DNA of 8,881 nt from Elusimicrobiota bacterium (GCA_003158755.1 PMLF01000069.1:1-8881), one strand, 5' to 3'; shown: positions 1 through 5,558, counted from the stretch's first letter. Notes: generated by a model not told the origin, from the sequence alone. Numbers and translations are program-made.

Positions 1-362
1 GCCGCATCAACGCCGAGGATCCGGACAAGAACTTCATGCCGTGCCCCGGGAAGATCACCAACCTCATTTTGCCGGGCGGTCCGGGCGTGCGGATCGACAC
101 CCATATTTATCCGGGTTACACCATCCCGACCTATTACGACAGCCTCCTGGCCAAGCTCATCGTCATGAACCCGTTCGGCCGGGACGGCGGGCGGGAACAA
201 GCCGTCAACCGCATGCTCCGGGCCCTGAACGAGTTCCACATCGAGGGCGTGAAGACCACCATCCCCTTCCACCGCGAGGTCATGAAGAACGACGCGTTCC
301 GGGAAGGAGACGTCTGCACCGATTTCATTGAAAAGCATTTGGACATGAAGGCGGGCCATTGA
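1..362 (+). CDS. accC: Biotin carboxylase subunit of acetyl-CoA carboxylase, C-terminal part
   Basis: Only the last 119 residues are in the window; the reading frame is open from base 3. AccC carboxylates biotin on the carrier protein AccB with ATP and bicarbonate, the first half-reaction of malonyl-CoA synthesis in the cytoplasm. The visible part is the biotin carboxylase C-terminal domain. It opens with RINAEDP, then NFMPCPGKI, GVRIDTHIYPGYTIP, YYDSLLAKLIV and EFHIEGVKTTIPFH, each matching a conserved AccC block in order. The arginine of GVRID lies where E. coli AccC has the active-site Arg338. The end, IEKHLDMKAGH, is at the normal place for the family, so the 3' end is intact. The stop TGA overlaps the TTG start of gmhA (TTGA), suggesting cotranscription. 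A paralogous carboxylase (propionyl-CoA or pyruvate type) cannot be fully excluded without the N-terminal part. Confidence 0.93.
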   Translation, partial: RINAEDPDKNFMPCPGKITNLILPGGPGVRIDTHIYPGYTIPTYYDSLLAKLIVMNPFGRDGGREQAVNRMLRALNEFHIEGVKTTIPFHREVMKNDAFREGDVCTDFIEKHLDMKAGH

Positions 363-964
363 CCTCGCCGATTCAAGAAACAATCGTCAACGATTTATTG
401 GATTCCTCCCGCAACTTGAAAGAATTGGCCGGACAGTCGGCCGATGTTGAGCGGGCGGCCCTCCTGATGGTCCGGTCTCTGAAAAAGGGGGGGAAGATCG
501 TTTCCTGCGGCAACGGCGGATCGGCGGCGGACGCCCAACACTTGGCCGCCGAGCTCTCCGGTCGTTTCGAAGTGGACCGCCCCGGTTTACCCGCCGTCGC
601 CCTCACCGCCAACACCTCCACCCTCACCGCCATCGCCAACGATTACGATTACTCCCAAGTCTTCTCCCGGCAGATTACGGGCCTCCTGAATAAGGGCGAC
701 GTTCTCGTCGCCATTTCCACCTCAGGCAATTCCCCCAGCGTGATCGAAGCCGTCAAAGAAGCCCGGAAGCATAAAGCCGTCGTCATCGGCTGGTCCGGTA
801 AATCCGGCGGCAAGCTCAAGCCCCTCTGCGACGTCTGCCTCTGCGTCCCCCACGCCCGCACCTCCCGGGTGCAGGAAGGCCACCTAGCCATCCTCCACGC
901 CCTCTGCGGCGTCATCGAATCCGAACTTTTCCCAAAGAAAAAGAAGGCAACGGGCTACGCGTGA
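359..964 (+). CDS. gmhA: Phosphoheptose (sedoheptulose-7-phosphate) isomerase
   Basis: GmhA converts sedoheptulose 7-phosphate to D-glycero-D-manno-heptose 7-phosphate, the first step to ADP-heptose for LPS core or other heptose glycans; it is cytosolic and usually tetrameric. The 201-residue product is a single SIS domain. The phosphate-binding loop is GNGGSAADAQHLAAELSGRF (51-70), followed by ALTANTSTLTAIANDY (81-96) and the second sugar-phosphate loop AISTSGNSPS (118-127). His61, Glu65, Gln172 and His180 fall at the same numbers as the metal and active-site residues of E. coli GmhA (192 aa), which separates it from DiaA-type SIS proteins. The start is TTG at 359, overlapping the accC stop by 4 nt; no strong ribosome binding site is visible, so translational coupling is likely. 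The later-pathway gene rfaE2 lies 580 bp downstream, across a foreign-looking segment. The lysine-rich tail (FPKKKKATGYA) is not diagnostic. Confidence 0.93.
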   Translation: MTSPIQETIVNDLLDSSRNLKELAGQSADVERAALLMVRSLKKGGKIVSCGNGGSAADAQHLAAELSGRFEVDRPGLPAVALTANTSTLTAIANDYDYSQVFSRQITGLLNKGDVLVAISTSGNSPSVIEAVKEARKHKAVVIGWSGKSGGKLKPLCDVCLCVPHARTSRVQEGHLAILHALCGVIESELFPKKKKATGYA

Positions 965-1001
965 GGAGCCGCTGTTCGGGCCGAATTTTTTCGACCGAAG
1001 G

Positions 1002-1010
1002 TGGTATACT
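1002..1010 (+). promoter_or_regulatory. Extended -10 promoter in front of the DUF433 gene
   Basis: TGGTATACT is an extended -10 element: TG, one base, then TATACT at 1005-1010, one mismatch from TATAAT. I see no convincing -35 hexamer at 16-18 bp upstream, which is usual for extended -10 promoters. The ATG at 1017 is 6 nt after the -10 box, where transcription would be expected to begin. The mRNA would then be leaderless or nearly so, consistent with the lack of a ribosome binding site before this ATG. The motif match is direct; activity is inferred. Confidence 0.55.
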
Positions 1011-1016
1011 TTATTC

Positions 1017-1238
1017 ATGGAAATAATGGAACGTATCACGGTGGAGCCTGACAAGTGCGGCGGACGTCCTTGCGTTCGCGGTATGCGGATTCGCGTTGCC
1101 GACGTCTTGGACTTGTTGGCCTCCGGTTTGTCAACCGAACAGGTCCTTCGGGAACTCCCTGACCTGGAGCCTCAGGACGTGTCCGCCTGTCTTCGATTCG
1201 CCAGCCAGCGCCTTCACCATCCTCTCCTCGCCGCGTGA
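1017..1238 (+). CDS. DUF433 family protein, antitoxin-like, probably orphaned
   Basis: The product has 73 residues, normal for DUF433. It shows the family pattern: ITVEPDKCGGRPCVRGMRI (7-25), then VADVLDLLASGLSTEQVLRE (27-46), an acidic spacer DLEPQDVSA (49-57) and a final helix ACLRFASQRL. The core GRPCVRGMRI corresponds to the family consensus G-x-P-x-I-R-G-T-R-I. DUF433 proteins are small helix-turn-helix proteins, often encoded just before a PIN-like DUF5615 protein and proposed to be its antitoxin. Here the stop TGA overlaps a GTG (GTGA) that opens a DUF5615-like fragment, but that partner is broken. The start at 1017 is chosen from its distance to the -10 box; ATG 1026 is also possible. 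The gene has its own promoter and sits between gmhA and rfaE2. Present function is unknown; loss of the partner suggests a relic or a regulator kept for another role. Confidence 0.8.
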   Translation: MEIMERITVEPDKCGGRPCVRGMRIRVADVLDLLASGLSTEQVLRELPDLEPQDVSACLRFASQRLHHPLLAA

Positions 1239-1302
1239 ATTTTTGGATCGTATTTGAGAAACATTGGCCGACCGTCATTCAATTATCCGGAGTATTTTGG
1301 TT

Positions 1303-1334
1303 GCCGTCACCCCGGCGTTCGCCGGAATGACGGC
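1303..1334. repeat. REP-like palindrome of the GTCAnnCCGGCG type
   Basis: Two 15-base arms (1303-1317 and 1320-1334) pair at 13 positions around a TT centre. The left arm is GCCGTCACCCCGGCG and the right arm is its near-complement ending AATGACGGC. Palindromes of this type, GTCATTCC...GGAATGAC with a CG-rich centre, are dispersed in many bacterial genomes. It forms a strong hairpin on either strand but is not followed by a T-run, so it is not a standard intrinsic terminator. Confidence 0.8.
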
Positions 1335-1411
1335 ACAAAAAAGTCCCTGGGTTTCAGATAGAATTGATGACCAAACTGGGAAATTCGTAATCGTTCAAGG
1401 GTTACGGTTTT

Positions 1412-1443
1412 CCCCTCGTAGGGGCGGGTCTAAGACCCGCCCC
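1412..1443. repeat. Palindrome GGGGCGGGTC / GACCCGCCCC
   Basis: A perfect 10 bp inverted repeat at 1421-1430 and 1434-1443 surrounds TAA. The left flank CCCC-TCGTA-GGGG (1412-1424) gives a smaller competing hairpin, so the strand can fold in two mutually exclusive ways. GTAGGGGCGGGT...ACCCGCCCC is a familiar form of dispersed intergenic repeat, different in sequence from the palindrome 90 bp upstream. No coding content. Confidence 0.75.
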
Positions 1444-1526
1444 CAGCAAGAGGACTTCCGTCAGAAGTGGATCCACGCCCTGAGACGGTTACGGAAATTC
1501 GGTTTATTTGAAAGCGGAGAGAGTTT

Positions 1527-1533
1527 GGTGGAG
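1527..1533 (+). promoter_or_regulatory. Ribosome binding site of rfaE2 inside the toxin remnant
   Basis: GGTGGAG (1527-1533) lies 8 nt before GTG 1542 and supports that start. It is formed by the last codons of the toxin remnant (LVEIG), whose TAG stop shares its G with the rfaE2 start (TAGTG). Translation of rfaE2 therefore depends on bases belonging to the old upstream gene. Confidence 0.6.
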
Positions 1534-1541
1534 ATTGGATA

Positions 1542-2009
1542 GTGGACGGTCAACGTTTTCTTTCCGCGCAAAGCCTTTCCCTCCGCCTCGCCCGTCTTCG
1601 CCGGGGGAAAACCGTGGTGTTCACGAACGGCTGTTTCGACCTCGTCCACGCCGGCCACCTCAAAGTCTTGGAGCAATGCAAAAAGCACGGCGACATCCTT
1701 GTCGTCGCTTTGAACTCGGACGCCTCCGTTCGACGGATCAAGGGCCCCGCCCGGCCCATCCTGCCGCTCAAGGAGCGGGGGGCGCTCATGGCCGCCCTGA
1801 AGCCCGTGGACTTCGTCACTTGGTTCAACGAGGACACGCCCCGCAACCTCATCAAGCGGCTCCGCCCCGACGTCTTGGTCAAAGGCGGCGATTGGACCGC
1901 GGACCAAATCGTCGGCCGGGAGTTCGTCAAGAAAGTCGTCCGCATCCCCCTCGTCAAAGGCCGCTCGACGACGGCCATCATTCAAGACATTCTTCGTAAG
2001 AACTCCTAA
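1542..2009 (+). CDS. rfaE2: D-glycero-beta-D-manno-heptose 1-phosphate adenylyltransferase
   Basis: This enzyme transfers AMP from ATP to heptose 1-phosphate, making ADP-D-glycero-D-manno-heptose. It is the stand-alone form of the C-terminal domain of E. coli HldE; the kinase domain (rfaE1) is not in this window. The 155-residue product has the cytidylyltransferase fold. TNGCFDLVHAGHL (28-40) contains the nucleotide-binding HxGH, VVALNSDASVRRIKGPARPI (54-73) follows, LVKGGDW is at 112-118, and the late motif GRSTTAII (140-147) corresponds to the KMSKS-like ISTT segment. Length fits the family (about 150-165). The start is GTG 1542, supported by GGTGGAG 8 nt upstream. Together with gmhA upstream it belongs to ADP-heptose synthesis; the DUF433/DUF5615 segment separates the two. 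A palindrome cluster begins 20 bp after the stop. Confidence 0.92.
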   Translation: MDGQRFLSAQSLSLRLARLRRGKTVVFTNGCFDLVHAGHLKVLEQCKKHGDILVVALNSDASVRRIKGPARPILPLKERGALMAALKPVDFVTWFNEDTPRNLIKRLRPDVLVKGGDWTADQIVGREFVKKVVRIPLVKGRSTTAIIQDILRKNS

Positions 2010-2029
2010 TCCTTCGGAATCAATGTGTT

Positions 2030-2154
2030 CCTTCTCCCACCTCGGGTGGGAGAAGGTGCCCCAAAGGGGCGGATGAGGGGGGCAAAGACTTTGACGGCAA
2101 TGAATGTTCTTCCTCCCTCACCCCGACCCTCTCCCACCCAAAGGTGGGAGAGGG
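2030..2154. repeat. Cluster of three hairpins between rfaE2 and thiD2
   Basis: Three perfect hairpins are visible. The first has 12 bp arms CCTTCTCCCACC at 2030-2041 and their complement at 2045-2056, loop TCG. The second is GCCCC-AAA-GGGGC at 2058-2070. The third has 12 bp arms CCCTCTCCCACC at 2127-2138 and their complement at 2143-2154, loop CAAA. The outer hairpins share the CTCCCACC core. Between them, GGATGAGGGG (2071-2080) is partly complementary to CCTCACCCC (2116-2124), so the cluster could fold into a larger dumbbell. No T-run follows any stem. The 177 bp between rfaE2 and thiD2 holds nothing else I can support except the thiD2 ribosome binding site GGAGGA (2178-2183). Confidence 0.85.
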
Positions 2155-2186
2155 AGATGAGGGGAACGATCATCATCGGAGGATTT

Positions 2187-2594
2187 ATGGACCAACGGAC
2201 TCTCCGGGTCCTCGACGTCAACCTGAACCGCGCCCGCGAAGGCCTCCGCGTCCTGGAGGACACCGCCCGCTTGGTTTGGGACGACGCGCGACTGTTCGAG
2301 GAACTCCGCTCCCTCCGCCACGCGTTGGACAAAGCGACGCGGGCCGCCTACCCGAAGCTCGTCGCCGCCCGCGACAGCGAATCGGACCCCGGACGTTCGC
2401 TTCCCGAAAAAAAGAAGCGGGACCGGAGGGGCCTCGTGGCCGCCAATTTCCGTCGCGCCGAGGAAGCTCTGCGGGTCCTGGAGGAATACGGCAAAGTCCT
2501 TTCTCCCTCCGCCGCGAGCCGGTTCAAAAGTTTCCGCTACCGACTTTACTCGGCTGAAAAAGCCTCTCTCCCCAAAACCCAGCCGAAAAAGTAA
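2187..2594 (+). CDS. thiD2: ThiD2-type hydroxymethylpyrimidine phosphate kinase
   Basis: ThiD2 is a small (about 130 aa) kinase that phosphorylates HMP monophosphate to the diphosphate used by ThiE. Unlike canonical ThiD it does not act on free HMP, so it gives synthesis without salvage; published work found it standing alone or fused to ThiE. The 135-residue product carries the two family signatures: DVNLNRAREGLRVLED (10-25) and ANFRRAEEALRVLEEYGK (86-103). They resemble each other, suggesting an internal duplication. A basic EKKKRDRR (74-81) separates them, and the tail is lysine-rich. The start is ATG 2187 with GGAGGA at 2178-2183; the frame is open upstream to 2025, but that stretch is palindromic repeat. 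thiE begins 14 bp after the stop, supporting the assignment. The substrate is inferred from the family; no catalytic residues can be named from sequence alone. Confidence 0.85.
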   Translation: MDQRTLRVLDVNLNRAREGLRVLEDTARLVWDDARLFEELRSLRHALDKATRAAYPKLVAARDSESDPGRSLPEKKKRDRRGLVAANFRRAEEALRVLEEYGKVLSPSAASRFKSFRYRLYSAEKASLPKTQPKK

Positions 2595-2608
2595 AATTCC
2601 CTTTCACC

Positions 2609-3283
2609 ATGGCGAAGAAACGGTTGTTTGATCTTTCAGACGTCCATTTGTACTGTGTGACCACGCCCCCGAAGCCGGGACGCAATTACCACGACATGGT
2701 GGAGTCTGCGCTGAAGGGTGGAGCGGACGCGGTTCAGTTGCGGGAGAAGGACCTTTCGGCTAGGGAATTGATCCGCCTGGCCAAGGATCTCCAGGCCCTT
2801 TGCGACCGGTTCGGTGCCCTCTTTTTCTTAAACGATCGGGTGGACGCGGCCTTCGCGGCGGACGTGGATGGCGTCCACTTGGGTCAGGAAGATTTGCCCA
2901 TCCGTACGGCGAGGGAGATTCTGGGCCACCGCAAGCTGATCGGCGCCTCCTGCCATTCCACGGCCCAGGCCCTGGCCGCTCACGGAGACGGCGCCGACTA
3001 CGTGAGCTGCGGGCCCCTCTTCGCCACGCCGACCAAGCCGGATTACCGGCCGGTGACGTTGGATTTAATCGCTCAATACCGTCAAGTGGTGCGGTTGCCT
3101 TTCGTGGCCATCGGCGGAATCGACGGGACGAACGTGGAGCAAGTGATCCGGGCGGGGGCCGACCGGGTGGCGGTGGTCCGGGCCGTTTGCGGCGCGGACG
3201 ATCCTGAGGCGGCTGCCCGATCCATCAAGGAAAGAATTTTAAGGGTCAAAGCGGAGAGAGTCTCCGCGATGGCTTTAGGTTAG
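2609..3283 (+). CDS. thiE: Thiamine-phosphate synthase
   Basis: ThiE joins HMP diphosphate to carboxythiazole phosphate or hydroxyethylthiazole phosphate, giving thiamin phosphate in the cytosol. The 224-residue TIM barrel shows the expected blocks in order: VQLREK (42-47), LNDRVDAA (74-81), DGVHLGQEDLP (87-97), GASCHS (112-117), SCGPLFATPTKPDY (133-146), FVAIGGI (165-171) and VAVVRAV (187-193). These provide the diphosphate-binding, magnesium-binding and phosphate-binding loops. It is slightly longer than E. coli ThiE (211 aa), with an extra C-terminal VKAERVSAMALG. The start is ATG 2609, 14 bp after thiD2; no ribosome binding site is visible, so coupling to thiD2 is likely. ThiD2 supplies its HMP-PP substrate. 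The TAG stop lies at the edge of a large inverted repeat. No TPP riboswitch motif was seen upstream of this pair. Confidence 0.95.
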   Translation: MAKKRLFDLSDVHLYCVTTPPKPGRNYHDMVESALKGGADAVQLREKDLSARELIRLAKDLQALCDRFGALFFLNDRVDAAFAADVDGVHLGQEDLPIRTAREILGHRKLIGASCHSTAQALAAHGDGADYVSCGPLFATPTKPDYRPVTLDLIAQYRQVVRLPFVAIGGIDGTNVEQVIRAGADRVAVVRAVCGADDPEAAARSIKERILRVKAERVSAMALG

Positions 3284-3284
3284 G

Positions 3285-3442
3285 GGCAATGCGGTTCAAA
3301 TAAGGGCATCGGAGTTGTTACCTCCCCCCACCCCTCCTTGGAAAGGAGGGGAGAAAGGCATTTAAAGACGTTTCCCCTCCTTCGCAAGGAGGGGATCGGG
3401 GAGGTATCAGGCCTGGATTTTCTTATTTGAACCACATTGGCC
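3285..3442. repeat. Nested inverted repeat (MITE-like) between convergent thiE and recG
   Basis: The outermost arms are 3285-3304 and 3422-3442, both reading GGTTCAAATAAG at their inner ends on opposite strands and differing at two positions (one substitution, one extra C). Inside lies TACCTCCCC (3319-3327), complementary to GGGGAGGTA (3398-3406). Inside that are two separate hairpins with identical stems CCCCTCCTT / AAGGAGGGG (3331-3351, loop GGA; 3374-3394, loop CGC). The symmetry at three scales shows one palindromic unit. The element fills nearly the whole 172 bp gap between the two converging genes and could block read-through from both sides, although no T-run is present. The CT-rich hairpin is shared with the element at 6395-6494. 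Confidence 0.8.
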
Positions 3443-3455
3443 TGTATCCAAACCC

Positions 3456-5549
3456 TTAGGCGACCCGGCCGAAGAAGAGGCGGCCGGCGTAGAGCCGTCG
3501 AAGCTCGTCGAGGAACGGACGGTCCTCCGGGCGCTGAAGAGATTGGTCTTGGGACGTCAAGGCGAACGCGGCGTCGCGGGCCTCCTGAATGAGATCGGTA
3601 TCCCGCACCAAGTCCCCGGCCTTGAGCGCCGGCAGACCGTGCTGGGCCTCGCCGATGAATTCGCCGGGGCCGCGACGGCGAAGGTCGTCTTCCGCCAACC
3701 GGAATCCGTCGGTGGTGGCGCAGAGGAGGCGCAACCGCTCGACGGCGTCGGCGGACTTGGCTTCGGAGACCAAATAGCAGTTCGACGCGTGAACGCCCCG
3801 CCCCACCCGGCCGCGCAATTGATGGAGCTGGGCCAAGCCGAACCGATCCGCGTCCATCACCACCATGACGGCGGCGTTGGGAACGTCCACCCCCACTTCG
3901 ATCACCGGAGTGGCCGCCAGCACTTGGATTTCCCCCGCCTTGAAGCGGGCCATGACGGACTCTTTTTCGTCGGCCTTCATCCGTCCGTGCAAGAGGCCCC
4001 AGCGCAAATCCGGGAACAAGTTCGAGAGACGTCCGTATTCCTTCACGGCGGCTTTCAACCCCATTTTATCGGACTCCTCCACCAGGGGAAAAACGACGTA
4101 CGCCTGGCGCCCTTCGGACACCGCGCGACGAACGGCGGCCAGGGCGTTGGATTCCAGCGTCCAATGGGTTCGGATGGGAGCGCGCCCGGGAGGAAGCTCG
4201 TCGATGACGGACGTGGAGAGGTCGCCGTAGAGCGTCAGCGCCAAGGTCCGGGGGATGGGCGTCGCGGTCATGACCAGGACGTGGGGCGACGTGGATTTTT
4301 TCTGGAGCTCGCCTCGCTGACGAACGCCGAAGCGGTGTTGCTCGTCGATGACGATCAAACCCAGCCCCTTAAAGGCGACGTCCTGCTGTAAAAGAGCGTG
4401 GGTTCCGATCAGAAGGTCGATCTCACCCGCGGCGGCCTTTTCCAGGAGCGCGCGCCGCTCCTTCTTTCCCCGCGCTCCGGTCAGGAGAGCGCAGGTCACC
4501 GGCAAACCGTCCAGGAGTTTTTTAAATGTTCGGAAATGTTGTTCCGCCAGGATTTCCGTCGGAGCCATTAAGGCTCCTTGTAAACCGCTCTCGACGGCCA
4601 AAAGGAGGGCCGAAACCGCCACGACCGTCTTCCCCGACCCCACGTCCCCTTGAAGCAGGCGGCTCATGGGTTGGGGGCGGGCCATGTCCGCGAAGATTTC
4701 GTTGATCACCCGCTTCTGCGCGGAGGTGAATTCGTAACCGAGAGTTTCCCGGAAGGGGGTCAAGAGTTTTCGGGTGGGTGAACAGGGAGCGGCGGGAGGC
4801 CCTTCTTCCCGGCGGGAGCGAACCCGGGCCAAGGCAAGCTCCAAGAAAAAGAATTCCTCAAACGCCAGGCGCCGGCGGGCCCGGTCCCGGGCGGTTAAGG
4901 AATCCGGGAAATGGATCTGGCGGAGGCTCTCCGCCAAAGGAGCCAAGTCGTGGTCGCGCCGGAAATCGTCGGGCAGGGTTTCCGGAACCCCTCCGGCGTA
5001 GTCGCGGAGAGCGGCCCAGAGGAGCTCCCGAAGCCACCGCATTTCAACGCCCTCCGTCAAAGGATACACGGGCACGATGCGTCCGGCGTGAAGGGTCGGA
5101 TCCCCTTCGCTCGAAACGGCCTCGAAGTCCTCCACGCGGATCTGGAGCCCCCCCCGGCCGAACTCGGCCGGGCCATGGACGATAATCTCGGTTCCCGGCA
5201 AGAGGCGTTTCTTCAGAGAAGCGAAGACATCAAAACGGAAAGACGAACGACGGAACCAGAGCGCCCGAACGCTTCCCGTCCCGTCGGAAATGACCGCCGT
5301 ACCCAAGGACAGAAATCGATTCAACGGGGCGACGTCGAAAGCAACGATCTTGCCTTGAACGCTGCGAGCCGGTCCCGGACGGAGGTCCCGGATGGGCGTT
5401 CGGCGAGTGCGGTCGTCATGTTCCCGGGGGAAATGGAAGAGGAGGTCGCGGACCGAGGACAAGTCCAGCTTTTTCAAGAGGGCGGCCCGCCGGGGACCGA
5501 CGCCTTTGAGGTATTGGAGGGAATTACCTAACGCGGGGGAGGCGATCAT
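3456..5549 (-). CDS. recG: ATP-dependent DNA helicase RecG
   Basis: RecG is a superfamily 2 double-strand DNA translocase that remodels stalled replication forks and Holliday junctions. At 697 aa it matches the family length (E. coli 693). The N-terminal wedge region with an OB fold includes YLKGVGPRRA (13-22) and LLFHFPREHDDRT (36-48). Helicase motifs follow: QKRVINEIFAD (278-288), Walker A GDVGSGKTVVA (301-311), APTEILAEQH (329-338), DEQHRFGVRQR (402-412), TATPIPRTLALTLYGDLS (428-445), LLHGRMK (519-525), VIEVGVDVPNA (549-559) and QLHQLRGRVGRG (574-585). The C-terminal RRRGPGEFIGEAQHG (624-638) is also typical. One departure is Pro548, where most RecG proteins have threonine (TTVIEVG). The start ATG 5549 is fixed by an in-frame stop just upstream; it follows the peptidase stop by 9 nt, and a G-run sits directly against it, so coupling is likely. 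Confidence 0.97.
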   Translation of the reverse strand: MIASPALGNSLQYLKGVGPRRAALLKKLDLSSVRDLLFHFPREHDDRTRRTPIRDLRPGPARSVQGKIVAFDVAPLNRFLSLGTAVISDGTGSVRALWFRRSSFRFDVFASLKKRLLPGTEIIVHGPAEFGRGGLQIRVEDFEAVSSEGDPTLHAGRIVPVYPLTEGVEMRWLRELLWAALRDYAGGVPETLPDDFRRDHDLAPLAESLRQIHFPDSLTARDRARRRLAFEEFFFLELALARVRSRREEGPPAAPCSPTRKLLTPFRETLGYEFTSAQKRVINEIFADMARPQPMSRLLQGDVGSGKTVVAVSALLLAVESGLQGALMAPTEILAEQHFRTFKKLLDGLPVTCALLTGARGKKERRALLEKAAAGEIDLLIGTHALLQQDVAFKGLGLIVIDEQHRFGVRQRGELQKKSTSPHVLVMTATPIPRTLALTLYGDLSTSVIDELPPGRAPIRTHWTLESNALAAVRRAVSEGRQAYVVFPLVEESDKMGLKAAVKEYGRLSNLFPDLRWGLLHGRMKADEKESVMARFKAGEIQVLAATPVIEVGVDVPNAAVMVVMDADRFGLAQLHQLRGRVGRGVHASNCYLVSEAKSADAVERLRLLCATTDGFRLAEDDLRRRGPGEFIGEAQHGLPALKAGDLVRDTDLIQEARDAAFALTSQDQSLQRPEDRPFLDELRRLYAGRLFFGRVA

Positions 5550-5558
5550 CCCCCCATT

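Larger units (their letters stand above)
1284..1506. mobile_element. About 220 bp non-coding insertion with two palindromes, flanked by TTA
   Basis: This segment separates the two halves of the presumed toxin C-terminus. TTA occurs at 1283-1285 and again at 1504-1506; removing 221 bp between these copies joins CAA TTA to TTT GAA and restores one frame. It carries two clear inverted repeats, at 1303-1334 and 1421-1443, and no ORF of its own that resembles a protein. The ends share CCG near the terminus and CCGTC some 20 bp in, only a weak terminal inverted repeat. It could be a miniature inverted-repeat element with TA target duplication, or a product of successive small repeat insertions. A 9 bp direct repeat GGAAATTCG also occurs at 1379-1387 and 1493-1501. 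Confidence 0.4.
1235..1542 (+). pseudogene. Remnant of a DUF5615 (PIN-like toxin) gene, deleted and interrupted
   Basis: The frame opened by GTG 1235, overlapping the DUF433 stop by 4 nt as in intact pairs, reads VNFWIVFEKHWPTVIQL and then runs into repeat sequence and a stop at 1328-1330. A second piece at 1507-1542, in another frame, reads FESGESLVEIG and stops at TAG 1540. From knowledge of the family, DUF5615 proteins (about 100-115 aa) end in a stretch like FE-x(3)-P-x-I/V followed by a short link and then a G-E-x-L-V-E-I/V terminus. The two pieces joined give that ending. The first 70 or so residues, including the acidic catalytic positions of the PIN-like fold, are missing. The product cannot be a working nuclease. 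The identification rests on two short segments plus context, so it is probable rather than certain. An alternative is that MNFWI is the true toxin N-terminus fused to the C-terminus by an internal deletion. Confidence 0.55.

Noticed and set aside
975..991. Intrinsic terminator after gmhA (TTCG-GGC-CGAA followed by six T)
   Set aside because: The stem has only 4 bp with two A-T pairs, too weak to support a terminator call despite the T-run.
1264..1542. 92-codon open frame spanning the insertion
   Set aside because: It reads through both palindromes and only its last 11 or so residues look like a protein family; better explained as a remnant than a gene.
2025..2186. In-frame upstream extension of thiD2 by 54 residues
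   Set aside because: The extra stretch is the palindromic repeat read as protein; a ribosome binding site at 2178-2183 and the family's length both favour ATG 2187.
2010..2186. TPP riboswitch ahead of thiD2-thiE
   Set aside because: I looked for the CUGAGA and ACCUGA-type conserved segments in the expected order and found only repeat hairpins.
2030..3442. CRISPR array
   Set aside because: The repeats are palindromes of several kinds with irregular spacing, without uniform repeat-spacer periodicity or cas genes.
3543..4391. 282-codon open frame on the plus strand within recG
   Set aside because: It lies antisense to well-supported helicase motifs and looks like a by-product of high GC third positions; no recognisable protein.
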